NCBI RefSeq assembly: GCF_010894475.1
Contig: NZ_JAAIYB010000012.1
Coordinates: forward strand, 1 to 41,977
DNA: 41,977 bases
From: Myxococcus vastator
GTDB taxonomy: Bacteria > Myxococcota > Myxococcia > Myxococcales > Myxococcaceae
Direction of reading: 5' to 3'
Part shown: positions 23,494 through 32,718 of the stretch, piece by piece
How the letters are laid out: every line of letters begins with the position of its first letter
Position numbering within the stretch: position 1 is the first letter of the stretch
Notes under the pieces: generated by a model
Databases searched by the model: none
Seen by the model: only the letters and a program-made list of their open reading frames with translations
Told to the model about the DNA's origin: nothing
Position numbers and translations under genes: made by a program

Positions 23494-24534
23494 GTGGCGC
23501 GGCCGCCTCCGTCCTCATCCTCCGAGCCGTCCTTGTCCGCGCGGATGGCGCGGCAGGCGCTCCGGCTCGCGGCGACGCTGGGCCTGCCGGTGGAGGTGCT
23601 CTGCCGGGAGGCGGGCTTCCGGATGGAGGACCTGGACGACCCGGAGCTGCGAATCCCCTACGCCGCGCTGGACGGCCTGCTGGAGCGGGCGGAGGCGCTG
23701 TCCGGGGACGCCAACCTGGGGCTGCACATCGCTCGCGTGGACCTGGTGGACCTGGATGACCCGGCCACCTTCGTCGTCCTCACCTGCGCGACGCTGCGGG
23801 AGGCCATGGCGCGGGGCTGCCGCTACCAGCGCGTCTGGGGTGACGGGGAGCGCTTCCTGCTGGAGGAGACGGAGCGCGGGGTGCGCATGCGCTTCACACC
23901 CGTGGGCGCGCCCCGGCCCGCGCACCGGCACCTGGTGGACGCGGCGCTGGTGCAGTTCGCCACCGGGGTGAGGGCCTTCACGGGCGTGGAGGTCCGGCCG
24001 CTCGTCGTGCGCTTCACCCACACCGCGCCCGCGGAACTCCGCGAGCACGAGGCGCTCTTCGGGTGTCCCTTGGAGTTCGGCGCGCCCTTCAACGCCATCG
24101 AGTTCTCCCACGAGGACGCCCAGCGGCCCTTCCTCCACGCGAACGCGCTGCTCAACGCCATGTTCCAACGCCAGGCCCAGCGCGCGCTGGAGCGCCTGCC
24201 GGACGTGTCCACGACCACCGAGCGCGTCCGGGAGCAGGTCCGGCGCGAACTGGCCGGCGGGGACTTTTCCTTCGCGGCCGTTGCCCGAGCCCTGCGGCTG
24301 CCGCCGCGGACGCTCCAGCGGCGGCTCGCGGGCGAGGGGCAGCGCTACGCGGCCATCGTCGAAGCCCTGCGCCGCGAGCTGTCCGAGTCCTACCTCCAGC
24401 GCCGCATGTCCATCGCCGAGGTGTCCTTCCTCCTCGGCTATGCGGACCCGGTGGCCTTCCACCGCGCCTTCAAGCGCTGGTGGGGGCTGAGCCCGGAGGG
24501 CTTCCGGCGAGAGCGGCTCCAGGCCCCACGCTGA
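23494..24534 (+). CDS. AraC-type transcriptional regulator with arabinose-binding-like N-terminus
   Basis: About 346 residues if a GTG at 23494 is used; the ATG at 23545 is an alternative, and neither has a clear ribosome-binding site. The N-terminal ~190 residues (LRLAATLGLPVEVLCREAGF, then LHIARVDLVDLDDPATFVVL) match the AraC 'arabinose-binding domain' family of OruR/ArgR-type activators. The C-terminus is a standard AraC helix-turn-helix pair: SFAAVARALRLPPRTLQRRL and SIAEVSFLLGYADPVAFHRA followed by FKRWWGLSPEGFR. It is divergent from the methyltransferase (shared promoter gap of ~97 bp) and convergent with the xanthine dehydrogenase gene 30 bp away. The methyltransferase is the most natural target, by position only. 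Confidence 0.88.
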   Translation: MARPPPSSSSEPSLSARMARQALRLAATLGLPVEVLCREAGFRMEDLDDPELRIPYAALDGLLERAEALSGDANLGLHIARVDLVDLDDPATFVVLTCATLREAMARGCRYQRVWGDGERFLLEETERGVRMRFTPVGAPRPAHRHLVDAALVQFATGVRAFTGVEVRPLVVRFTHTAPAELREHEALFGCPLEFGAPFNAIEFSHEDAQRPFLHANALLNAMFQRQAQRALERLPDVSTTTERVREQVRRELAGGDFSFAAVARALRLPPRTLQRRLAGEGQRYAAIVEALRRELSESYLQRRMSIAEVSFLLGYADPVAFHRAFKRWWGLSPEGFRRERLQAPR

Positions 24535-24564
24535 GCCCGGACCGTCGTCCGTCCGAGCGGCGTC

Positions 24565-27500
24565 TCAGGCCGCCTCGCGTCCGCTCTCCGCCGCCGCCCG
24601 CGCCAGCCGCTTCTGGATGGCGAGGAACAGCGCCTCGTGCGTGGCGGGGGAGGCCAGCTCCACGTCGCCACCGGCCTGTCCGAACGCGGCCACCGCCTCA
24701 CGCAGGGCCTCGCGCGCGGACATGGCCAGCATCAGCGGCGGCTCGCCCACGGCCTTGCTGCCGTGGATGGTGTTGTGCTGCTGCGCCCGCTCCAGCAGCC
24801 GCACCCGGAAGTCGATGGGCGCGTCGCTGAAGGCCGGCACCGCGTAGGTGCTGGCGGAGTGCGTGAGCAGCCGGCCATTGGCGTCCCAGCGGAGCTCCTC
24901 GCCCGTGAGCCAGCCCAGGCCCTGGACGAAGCCGCCTTCAATCTGCCCGCGGTCCACGCCGGGGTTGAGCGAATCGCCCACGTCCTCCAGCAGGTCCACG
25001 CGCAGCACGCGCTTGACGCCCGTGTGGCCGTCCACCTCCACCTCGCACACCGCCGCGCCGTAGGCGAAGTAGAGGAAGGGGCGTCCCCGGCCCTTGGCCT
25101 TGTCGTAGCCGATGCCCGGCGTCTGGTAGTAGCCCGTCGAGGACAGGCCCACGCGGGACAGGTACGCCGCCTCCACCACGTCCGCGAAGGGCAGGGCGAC
25201 CTCGGGCTCCCCTCGCGGGCCCACCTTCCCGTCACTGAACAGCAGGGCGTCCGGCGCCACGCTCCGCCCGTGCAGGTCCGACAACAGGCGCACTGCCACC
25301 GGGGCCAGCCGCTCCCGCAGCGTGACGCAGGCCACGCGCACGGCGGCGCCGTTCAAGTCAGAGCCGCTGGAGGCCGCGGTGGCGGAGGTGTTGGGCACCT
25401 TGTCCGTCGCCGTCTTCGCCATCCGCACGGCGTCCGCCGTGACGCCCAGCTCGCGCATGACCACGCCCAGCACCTTGGTGTGCAGGCCCTGGCCCATCTC
25501 CGTGCCACCGTGGGACACCATGACCGAGCCGTCCCGGTACACGTGCACCAGCGCGCCGGCCTGGTTGAGGAAGGTGGCGGTGAAGGAGATGCCGAACTTC
25601 ATGGGGGTGATGGCGAGCCCCCGCTTGATGAAGGGGGACTGGGCGTTGAACGCCGCCACGTCGCGCCGCCGGTGCTCGAACTCCGACGACTGCTTGAGCT
25701 CCTCCCACACGCGGAGGATGCGCTCGTCCTCCAGCTCCTGGCCGTAGTGCGTGGTGTTCGTCTCTCCGGTGCCGCGGTAGAGGTTGCGCTCGCGGACCTC
25801 ATCGGCCGGCAGCCCCACGGCCCGCGCCACGCGGGCGAGGACCTCCTCCGTCACCAGCATGCCCTGCGGACCGCCGAAGCCGCGGAAGGCGGTGTTGGAG
25901 ACGAGGTGTGTCTTCGCCACCCGCCCGGAGTACGCCAGCGCCGGCACGTAGTACGCGTTGTCCAGGTGGAACAGCGCGCGGTCCAGGATGGACTCGGACA
26001 AGTCCAGGGACCAGCCGCCGTTGGACACCAGCTGGACGCGCAGGGCCAGCAGCCGCCCCTGGTCGTCGAAGCCCACCTCGTAGGAGGCCTGGAACGGGTG
26101 GCGCTTGCCCGTCACCGCCATGTCCACGTCGCGGTCCAGCATCCACCGCGCTGAACGTCCCGTGTGCCACGCGGCCAGCGCGACGAGCGCGGCGGGCGCG
26201 TTGCCCTGCGTCTCCTTGCCGCCGAAGCCGCCGCCCATGCGCGGCGACTTCACCACCACGCGGCTGCGCGGCAGGTGCAGCACATGGGAGATGATGGCCT
26301 GCACCTCGGACGGGTGCTGGGTGGAGGACACGACGGTGATGTCGCCGTCGTCACCGCGCTCGGCGAAGGCGGCCTGGGTCTCCAGGTAGAAGTGCTCCTG
26401 CCCGCCAATGGCCAGCGTGCCCGACAGGCGGTGGGGACTGCCGTCCATCGCCGCGTCCACGTCGCCCCGGCGGATGACGTGCGGCTCGGTGTGGTAGCTG
26501 CTCCGCGCCACGGCGTCCTCCACCGTGAGGATGGCGGGCAGGGGCTCGTACTCCACCTCCACGGCGCGGGCGCCCGCGCGGCAGGCCTCCACGGACTCGC
26601 CCACCACCAGCGCGACCATCTGCCCGTGGAAGAGCACCTCGCGGTCCGCCAGCAGCGGCTCGTCGTGGCGGATGGGGCCGGTGTCATTCATGCCGGGGAT
26701 GTCCTCGGCCATGAGCACCTTCACCACGCCGGGCACCTTGCGCGCCGCCGTGGGGTCTCGCTTGAGGATGCGGGCGTGCGCATGGGGCGAGCACACCGGC
26801 CAGACCTCCAGCATGGGCCGCTGCTGCGCCAGGTCGTCCACGTACCGCGCGCTGCCCGTCACGTGGCCCAGCGCGCTCTCGTGCCGCAGCGCGCGTCCCG
26901 CGTCCGCGGGGACCTGCGCGTCACCCGCGTCGAAGCCCGGCGCGGCGTCCAGGGCCGGGCTGTGCGAGCCGGAGAAGAACTTCTCCAGCAGGCTCGCCAC
27001 CAGCCCCCGCCGGTACGCCGCGCTGCCGCGCAAGTCGCTGATGGGCGTGAGCTCCTCCGCGAGCACGGGCAGGGCGCGCGCCACTGTCTCGGCCGTCCAG
27101 GGCTGCCCGGTGAGCACCGCCTCCGCGCGGCGTGCCCGCACGGGCGTGGCCGCGACGCCGCCGTAGCCCAGGCGCGCCAGCGTCACCACGCCGCCCGCGT
27201 CCAGCTCCACGCGGAAGCCCGCGGCGACGATGCTGATGTCCAGCTCGCGCCGCTTGGACACCTTGAAGGAGTCGGAGAGCCGCCGTCCGCCCTCGGGCAC
27301 GGCGGCGTGGGGGATGACGATGTGGCGAACCACTTCGTCGGGCTGGAGCGCCGTCTTCCGGTAGGCGAGGAAGAAGTCGGACAGCGCCACCGTGCGCTCG
27401 CCGCGCACCGAGCCCAGGACGAGCGAGGCCTCCAGGGCGAGCAGCACCGGCGCCATGTCGCCAATGGGCGACGCGGTCACCAGGTTGCCCGCCAGCGTGG

Positions 27501-28386
27501 CGCGCTGGCGAATCTGCCGGGAGGCGAAGACGTTGAGCATCTTCTTCACCTCGGGCAGCTCGTCACCCAGGGCCTCCTCCAGCGCCACCAGCGAGGCCGC
27601 GCCGCCCACGTACCAGCCCTCCGGCTCACGGCGGACTGCGCGCAGGGACTCCACGCCCTCGGTGGAGATGAGGAAGGGGTAGCGGCGGGCCTTCTTGGTG
27701 ATGTCCACCCCCAGCTCGGTGGCGCCCGCCACCAGGTGCGCCTCCGGGTGCTTCGCGCGCAGGTCGAGCAGCTCCTCCCACGACGTGGGGCGCAGGAACG
27801 TCTGTCCACCGGCCTCGTAGCGCAGCGGAGCCAACGGCTCGGCGGGGCCTTCGAGCGGCGCGGCGGGAATCGCCGTGGCGGGCGCTGGCCCTTCGTCGCG
27901 CTGGGCCAGGGCCTCCATCATCGCGTCGCGGATGGGGCGGTAGCCGGTGCAGCGGCAGAGGTTGCCACAGAGCTGGTCCGCCACGGCCGCCGGGGTACAG
28001 ACGTCCTTGCGGGAGTACGCCTCCGCCATGGAGACGATGAAGCCCGGCGTGCAGAAGCCACACTGCGAGCCGTAGTGCTTCACCATGGCCTGCTGCACCG
28101 GGTGAGGCTTCTCGCTGCTGCCCACGCCTTCCACCGTCACCAGCTCACGGCCGGCCACCATGGGCACCAGGGCGATGCACGCGTTGAAGGCGCGCAGGCA
28201 GCGGTTGCCCTGGGCGTCCCGGTCCACCAGGGCCACGGTGCACGCGCCGCAGTCGCCCTCGGCGCAGCCCTGCTTGGTGCCGGTGAGGCCGCGGGCCCGC
28301 AGGAAGTCGAGCAGCGTGGTGTTGGGGGAGACGCCATCGACGTGGACCGTCGCGCCATTGAGCCGGAACTCGAACATGTTGCTCAT
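24565..28386 (-). CDS. Single-chain xanthine dehydrogenase (2Fe-2S + FAD + molybdopterin domains fused)
   Basis: A 1273-residue molybdo-flavoenzyme with domains in eukaryotic XDH order. The 2Fe-2S domain shows KQGCAEGDCGACTV (C41, C46, C49). The second cluster shows CGFCTPGFIVSM and CGNLCRCTGYRP. The FAD domain is at ~185-480 (VAGATELGVDITKK, NLVTASPIGDMAPVLLALEA). The Moco domains show GGQEHFYLETQ, GGGFGGKETQ, TAFRGFGGPQGM and HGGTEMGQGLHTK, and the catalytic Glu E1215 in KAVGEPPLML. All key purine-oxidising residues of XDH are present, so xanthine or hypoxanthine is the likely substrate. Most bacteria split this enzyme into XdhA and XdhB. The ATG overlaps the XdhC stop by ATGA; the second in-frame ATG (28377) lies at better spacing from AGGAG. 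Confidence 0.95.
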   Translation of the reverse strand: MSNMFEFRLNGATVHVDGVSPNTTLLDFLRARGLTGTKQGCAEGDCGACTVALVDRDAQGNRCLRAFNACIALVPMVAGRELVTVEGVGSSEKPHPVQQAMVKHYGSQCGFCTPGFIVSMAEAYSRKDVCTPAAVADQLCGNLCRCTGYRPIRDAMMEALAQRDEGPAPATAIPAAPLEGPAEPLAPLRYEAGGQTFLRPTSWEELLDLRAKHPEAHLVAGATELGVDITKKARRYPFLISTEGVESLRAVRREPEGWYVGGAASLVALEEALGDELPEVKKMLNVFASRQIRQRATLAGNLVTASPIGDMAPVLLALEASLVLGSVRGERTVALSDFFLAYRKTALQPDEVVRHIVIPHAAVPEGGRRLSDSFKVSKRRELDISIVAAGFRVELDAGGVVTLARLGYGGVAATPVRARRAEAVLTGQPWTAETVARALPVLAEELTPISDLRGSAAYRRGLVASLLEKFFSGSHSPALDAAPGFDAGDAQVPADAGRALRHESALGHVTGSARYVDDLAQQRPMLEVWPVCSPHAHARILKRDPTAARKVPGVVKVLMAEDIPGMNDTGPIRHDEPLLADREVLFHGQMVALVVGESVEACRAGARAVEVEYEPLPAILTVEDAVARSSYHTEPHVIRRGDVDAAMDGSPHRLSGTLAIGGQEHFYLETQAAFAERGDDGDITVVSSTQHPSEVQAIISHVLHLPRSRVVVKSPRMGGGFGGKETQGNAPAALVALAAWHTGRSARWMLDRDVDMAVTGKRHPFQASYEVGFDDQGRLLALRVQLVSNGGWSLDLSESILDRALFHLDNAYYVPALAYSGRVAKTHLVSNTAFRGFGGPQGMLVTEEVLARVARAVGLPADEVRERNLYRGTGETNTTHYGQELEDERILRVWEELKQSSEFEHRRRDVAAFNAQSPFIKRGLAITPMKFGISFTATFLNQAGALVHVYRDGSVMVSHGGTEMGQGLHTKVLGVVMRELGVTADAVRMAKTATDKVPNTSATAASSGSDLNGAAVRVACVTLRERLAPVAVRLLSDLHGRSVAPDALLFSDGKVGPRGEPEVALPFADVVEAAYLSRVGLSSTGYYQTPGIGYDKAKGRGRPFLYFAYGAAVCEVEVDGHTGVKRVLRVDLLEDVGDSLNPGVDRGQIEGGFVQGLGWLTGEELRWDANGRLLTHSASTYAVPAFSDAPIDFRVRLLERAQQHNTIHGSKAVGEPPLMLAMSAREALREAVAAFGQAGGDVELASPATHEALFLAIQKRLARAAAESGREAA

Positions 28387-29228
28387 TCTCCTGACGGGAC
28401 CCCGCGCAGACGGGGCGTCTCCGAGGACGGGGCCCCGGCGGTGGTTTCGGTGTCTTCACCCGGGGCGCCCAGGTGATGGAGCTGGAGGAGGCCGGCGGCG
28501 ATGCTCACCGCGACCTCCTGGGGCGACTTGCCGCCAATCTCCAGCCCCATGGGGCAGCGCACGCGGGCCAGTTGCGCCGCCGTCGCGCCCCGGGCCTCCA
28601 GGCGCTGACGGAAGCGGGCCCACTTGGTGTTGCTTCCAATGAGGCCCACGTAGCGAGCGGGCTTCTCCAGGGCGAAGGCGATGATGTCCTGGTCCAGGTC
28701 ATGCCGGTGCGTCATCACCGCGAGGTACGTGCGGCGGGCGTCCCAGACGGCGCGCGAGGCGAAGATGTCCCACGGCTCCTCGTGGCGGATGACAGAGGCG
28801 GGGATGCGCTCGCCGTGGACCCACTCGGGGCGCTCATCCACCAGGTGGACCTGGAAGGGCGTGCCGTCCAACGTGCGGCACAGGGCCTGCCCCACGTGGC
28901 CGGCGCCGAAGAGGTACAGGCGTGGGCCGTGGTTCACCGGCTCCATGAAGACGTCCACCACGCCGCCACAGCACTGGCCCAGCTTCGAGCCCAGCGGATA
29001 CCGGTAGGCACGGGCTTCTCCTCTCTCCAGGCAGGCGCGGGCGTCCGCGAGGACGAGCTGTTCCAGGTGGCCACCGCCCACGGTGCCGTGGAACGTGCCG
29101 TCCGCGCGGACAAGCAGCTTCGCGCCGGGCTCGGCGGGGGTACTTCCCTGACACACCGTCACGGTCGCCACGGCGAACGGAACATCGTCCCGCGACCACT
29201 CCGCCAGTTGGCGGACCCAATCCCACAT
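28383..29228 (-). CDS. xdhC: XdhC, molybdenum cofactor sulphurase/insertion chaperone for xanthine dehydrogenase
   Basis: The 281-residue protein starts at MWDWVRQLAEW; the longer frame to 29294 lacks a plausible start. XdhC landmarks are GSTPAEPGAKLLVRADG, GTVGGGHLEQ, SKLGQCCGGVVDVFMEP (with the Cys pair typical of the family) and a C-terminal Rossmann motif LYLFGAGHVGQAL followed by LVDERPEW and VMTHRHDLDQDI. XdhC binds sulphurated Moco and inserts it into xanthine dehydrogenase. Its TGA overlaps the next start (ATGA at 28386-28383), so the chaperone is made first and coupled to its client. A low-complexity tail rich in Thr, Pro and Gly follows the folded part. Confidence 0.94.
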   Translation of the reverse strand: MWDWVRQLAEWSRDDVPFAVATVTVCQGSTPAEPGAKLLVRADGTFHGTVGGGHLEQLVLADARACLERGEARAYRYPLGSKLGQCCGGVVDVFMEPVNHGPRLYLFGAGHVGQALCRTLDGTPFQVHLVDERPEWVHGERIPASVIRHEEPWDIFASRAVWDARRTYLAVMTHRHDLDQDIIAFALEKPARYVGLIGSNTKWARFRQRLEARGATAAQLARVRCPMGLEIGGKSPQEVAVSIAAGLLQLHHLGAPGEDTETTAGAPSSETPRLRGVPSGE

Positions 29229-29290
29229 GGTCCGGCCGAGTCTGCCACAGGCCGGGCCGCCCACGTCACGCCCATGACACGGCATCCGGC

Positions 29291-30403
29291 TCAAAACGCG
29301 TAGCGCACCTGGCAGTAGGGCAGGCGGCGGGCCAGCAGTTCCTTGAATTCAGCGACCAAGCGGCCCTTGAGTCCGGTGCGGTAGCGCACGTTGTGGCCTC
29401 CGCCCTGGGACACCTTGGCCTCCTGGGTGTCCGGCGTCCACAGCAGGGACTCCGCCTTCGGGTGCCAGCGGAGGTTCACCTCGTGGAGGCCCGGGTGGTG
29501 GGTGAGGAAGATGACCTCGGCGGCCAGCTGCGCCTTCGCGGCGGGGCCGATGGCCGCGTCCACCTGTTGGAACAGCGCGTCGTACTCCTCCTGCCAGCCC
29601 TCGTAGACGACGACGGGGGAGAAGTTGAGGTGGACCTCGTAGCCGGCGGCGACGAACGCGTCGATGGCGGCAATCCGTTCGGCGATGGGGCTGGTGCGCA
29701 CGTCGAGCAGCTTCGCCTTGGCCGCGGGCATCAGGCTGAAGCGGAGGCGTGTCTTGCCCTTGGGGGCGTAGCGGAGCAGCTCGTGATTCACCAGCTTGGT
29801 GGCGAAGGTGCCCATGGCGTTGGGCAGCGTGGTGAACAGCCGCACCAAATCCCTCACGTTGTCGCTGAGGGCGGCGTCCGCGGCGCAGTCGCTGTTGCAG
29901 CCGATGTCATAGGCCCAGAAGCGCGGGTCCACGCTGTTGGGCTCCGTCTTGGGGCCCAGCTTCCCCGCGTGCCGGCGGATGGCGGCGACAATCCGGTCGA
30001 TGTTGACGAAGACGGTGACGGGGTTGGCGTAGCCCTTGTGCCGGGGGACGTAGCAGTAGGCGCAGCTCATGACGCAGCCATTGGCGGCGGAGGGCGGGAT
30101 GAAGTCGCAGCTGCGCCCGTTGGGCGTGAAGGACATCGTCTTCTTCACCCCCAGCACCAGGGTGCTGCCCTTGATGCGGTTCCACGCCTCCGCGTTGCCC
30201 GCGTTGCCGAACAGCCCGGGGATGCCCTGGTGCGAGGCCACGGGGATGCGCTCCGCGTCCGGGAAGCGCGCGAGGATTTCCCGGCCCCGCAGGTGCTCCT
30301 CGACGCCCGTCTCCACGTAGATGCGGGACACCTTGAGCAGCCGATCCAGCGGACCGGGCTCAGAGGGCGGCGGGGCCGGGGGGAACAGGTCCAGGTTCGA
30401 CAT
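29291..30403 (-). CDS. Spore photoproduct lyase-family radical SAM protein
   Basis: The 370-residue product has a radical SAM cluster motif CVMSCAYC (C110, C114, C117; CxxxCxxC) after FIPPSAANG and before a conserved YVPRHKGYANPVTVFVNID, matching the spore photoproduct lyase (SplB)-like family. These enzymes reverse thymine-dimer-type spore photoproduct in Bacillus endospores. Conserved stretches GCNSDCAADAAL and LRFSLMPAAKAKLLDVRTSP follow, and the protein ends PYCQVRYAF with a Cys near the C-terminus that could be the H-donor Cys (inference). The start at 30403 is the only sensible ATG. It lies 62 bp upstream of xdhC and 80 bp downstream of the DUF418 gene, all on the minus strand. Function in a non-endospore former is uncertain. 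Confidence 0.85.
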   Translation of the reverse strand: MSNLDLFPPAPPPSEPGPLDRLLKVSRIYVETGVEEHLRGREILARFPDAERIPVASHQGIPGLFGNAGNAEAWNRIKGSTLVLGVKKTMSFTPNGRSCDFIPPSAANGCVMSCAYCYVPRHKGYANPVTVFVNIDRIVAAIRRHAGKLGPKTEPNSVDPRFWAYDIGCNSDCAADAALSDNVRDLVRLFTTLPNAMGTFATKLVNHELLRYAPKGKTRLRFSLMPAAKAKLLDVRTSPIAERIAAIDAFVAAGYEVHLNFSPVVVYEGWQEEYDALFQQVDAAIGPAAKAQLAAEVIFLTHHPGLHEVNLRWHPKAESLLWTPDTQEAKVSQGGGHNVRYRTGLKGRLVAEFKELLARRLPYCQVRYAF

Positions 30404-30483
30404 GGGCCGTACATGGCGCACTTCGCCCGGCGGGAGAAGTGCCCACATGCCGTGGCCGGCGACTGGCGGACGCTCCTCCTGGC

Positions 30484-31812
30484 TCACGCCGCCAGGGGCG
30501 CGGGTGCGTCGGATGCGGCGCGCCGCATGGGCTGGGCCTTTCCGTACGTCAAAGAGCGCCACGCCCACTCCACCGGGCCGAAGCGGAAGCGTGACAGCCA
30601 CAGGTGGCTCCAAAGAGCTTGGACGCCGAAGACGCCCACGCAGATGACGACGCACGCGAAGGGGCCCCGCTTGCCCGCCTGTCCCAGGCCATAGCCGTAG
30701 AAGATGAGCAGGCTGATGACCGTCTGCGACAGGTAGTTCGTCAGCGCCATGCGCCCCGCGGGCGCGAGCAGTCCCAGCGCCCGCTGCCAGGTGGCGCGCT
30801 GGAAGAGCAGGGTGATGCCCGCCACGTACACGCCCGCGAGCCCCACCTGTGCCAGGTTGCGCAGCGGCGCCAGCACCAGGGGCAGCCACATGGGCATCGT
30901 CTCAGGCGTGAGCACCTTGTTCTGCATGAGCACCGTCACCACCAGGCCGGGCGCGGAGCCCACCACCGCGGCCACCAGCCCCCAGCCGAGCAGGCGACGA
31001 AAGAACCCCAGGTGCGCGGGGACGTCCTGGAAGATGCCGCGCCGCCCCGCCCAGAGCCCGAGCGCGAAGCGGCCCAGGCAGGTCAGGAGTCCGGCCAGCA
31101 TCATCATGAAGAACCCATCGCGGTAGAACCCGGCGCTGGTCTTCGTCACCTCCCACCAGCTCCCCCCGGTGATGGCTGTCAGCATCCGCGTGTGAAGGGC
31201 GGTGGACTTCTCGCGGGCGGCGGCCATGGCCGCGGCGCCGGCCTCGGGTGACTCCGCCAGGAGCTGCGGCAGCCGGAAGAGGAGGTTCGTGAGCACCGGC
31301 CACAGCAAGACGAGCACCGCCGCGATGATGAGCAGCGTCCGGTCCGAGCGCCGCCGCAGGAGCAGCAGGGCGAAGCCCATCAGCGCATACGACGAGAGGA
31401 TGTCTCCGTACCAGAGCAGGAACAGGTGCAGGACACCCAACACCAGCAAGACGGCCAGCCGCCTCGCATAGAGCGGGACGAAGCCGCCGCCGCGCGCTTC
31501 GGCCCGGCCGAGCTGCACCGCGAAGCCCAGGCCGAAGAGGAAGGCGAACAGGGTGATGAACTTCCCGGAGACCAGCACCTCGAAGGCATACCGGGTGACG
31601 GTGTCCAGGAGCGAGGCATTGGCGATGGACGCCTCGGCTTGTTCCCGGGGCAGGAACACCCTGCCGCTGAACCACATCTGCACGTTGGAGATGAGGATGC
31701 CGAAGAGCGCGAAGCCACGCAGCGCGTCGAGCAACTCCAGGCGCTCACCCGCCTCGACTGGGCGGGCTTCGGCGAGTGGTGCGGAGGCCGCGGAGGAAGG
31801 GGCGGTGGGCAT
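30484..31812 (-). CDS. DUF418-domain polytopic membrane protein
   Basis: The 442-residue protein has about eight to ten hydrophobic segments. It begins with the family hallmark RLELLDALRGFALFGILISN, then FITLFAFLFGLGFAVQLGRA and RRLAVLLVLGVLHLFLLWYG. The C-terminal DUF418 domain shows PAGRMALTNYLSQTVISLLI and WSHLWLSRFRFGPVEWAWRS. Family members (YeiB/YxaH type) are membrane proteins of unclear function, related to acyltransferase-like transporters. It lies 62 bp after nth and in the same orientation. The C-terminus ends in a short Ala-rich tail. Confidence 0.93.
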   Translation of the reverse strand: MPTAPSSAASAPLAEARPVEAGERLELLDALRGFALFGILISNVQMWFSGRVFLPREQAEASIANASLLDTVTRYAFEVLVSGKFITLFAFLFGLGFAVQLGRAEARGGGFVPLYARRLAVLLVLGVLHLFLLWYGDILSSYALMGFALLLLRRRSDRTLLIIAAVLVLLWPVLTNLLFRLPQLLAESPEAGAAAMAAAREKSTALHTRMLTAITGGSWWEVTKTSAGFYRDGFFMMMLAGLLTCLGRFALGLWAGRRGIFQDVPAHLGFFRRLLGWGLVAAVVGSAPGLVVTVLMQNKVLTPETMPMWLPLVLAPLRNLAQVGLAGVYVAGITLLFQRATWQRALGLLAPAGRMALTNYLSQTVISLLIFYGYGLGQAGKRGPFACVVICVGVFGVQALWSHLWLSRFRFGPVEWAWRSLTYGKAQPMRRAASDAPAPLAA

Positions 31813-31874
31813 GATGGCTTGACAACGTCATACCGCCACCTCGATTGCGAATTCCCTCGTCTTTAAGGATTGGG

Positions 31875-32507
31875 TTACACGCCGATACGCGGACACACAT
31901 TCTTCACGATGCAGGCATCGCATTTCGGTTTCTTTGCGGTGCAGGTGTAACGCCCATGAAGGACGGTGGCGGGGCCGAAGAAGGTCCACTGTTCCTGGGG
32001 CACAAGCTTCATCAGGTCTTCTTCAATCGCCTCGGGTTTGTCTTTCTTCGTCAGGCCCAGGCGCTGGCTGACGCGCGCCACGTGGGTGTCGACGATGATG
32101 CCGGACGGGAGGTTGAAGGCGGTGTTGAGGACGACGTTGGCCGTCTTCCGCGCCACGCCCGGGAGCGTCACCAGCTCATCGATGGTGCGGGGAACTTCAC
32201 CGCCGAACGTGTCGAGCAGCGCGCGGCTCATGGCCTGCACGGACTTCGTCTTCTGCTTGAAGAAGCCGGTGGGCTTGAGGTCCTCCTCCAGCGCGGCGGT
32301 GTCCGCGTCGGCGAAGGCCCGTGGACCTGGGTACTTGGGAAAGACAGTGGCGGTGACGCGGTTGACGCGCTCGTCGGTGCACTGCGCGGCCAGGATGGTG
32401 GCGACGAGCAGCTCGAAGGGGGTGGACCAGTTGAGCTCGTAGCGCGCATCCGGATGGGCTTCCCGGAGGCGCTCGAGGAGGAGGGCGGTTTTCTCGGCGG
32501 GATTCAT
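31875..32507 (-). CDS. nth: Endonuclease III (Nth), base-excision repair glycosylase/AP lyase
   Basis: A 210-residue HhH-GPD enzyme. The helix-hairpin-helix is ELVTLPGVARKTANVVLNTA with the catalytic lysine K121, and the catalytic Asp D140 lies in IIVDTHVARVSQRLG. The C-terminal 4Fe-4S loop is CTAKKPKCDACIVKNVC (C-x6-C-x2-C-x5-C). All match E. coli Nth (K120, D138). It removes oxidised pyrimidines from DNA. The start was placed at ATG 32507 (MNPAEKTALL); a GTG at 32528 is also in frame. It heads a minus-strand run through the DUF418, SplB-like and xdh genes. The radical SAM protein two genes downstream is also a possible DNA repair enzyme, which may be coincidental. Confidence 0.95.
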   Translation of the reverse strand: MNPAEKTALLLERLREAHPDARYELNWSTPFELLVATILAAQCTDERVNRVTATVFPKYPGPRAFADADTAALEEDLKPTGFFKQKTKSVQAMSRALLDTFGGEVPRTIDELVTLPGVARKTANVVLNTAFNLPSGIIVDTHVARVSQRLGLTKKDKPEAIEEDLMKLVPQEQWTFFGPATVLHGRYTCTAKKPKCDACIVKNVCPRIGV

Positions 32508-32718
32508 GGTGGCGTGTGTGAGCGCCACCTTATCAGGGGGGCAGCTCAGAAGAGACTCGAGTCAGGGCGAGCGAGGTGGTGGAGGAGGCCAGGCGACGAG
32601 GCTTCACGGCGGAGTACAAGCTGCGAGACGCGGACATCTCCCCGGTTGACGTGAGCGGTGGTCATCATCCTCGCGAGCCTGACTCCTGGCGCGAGCCTTG
32701 CTAACGTCCACGGGCACG

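Noticed and set aside
26164-28476. A 770-codon plus-strand frame
   Set aside because: It is antisense to the xanthine dehydrogenase gene and low in complexity.
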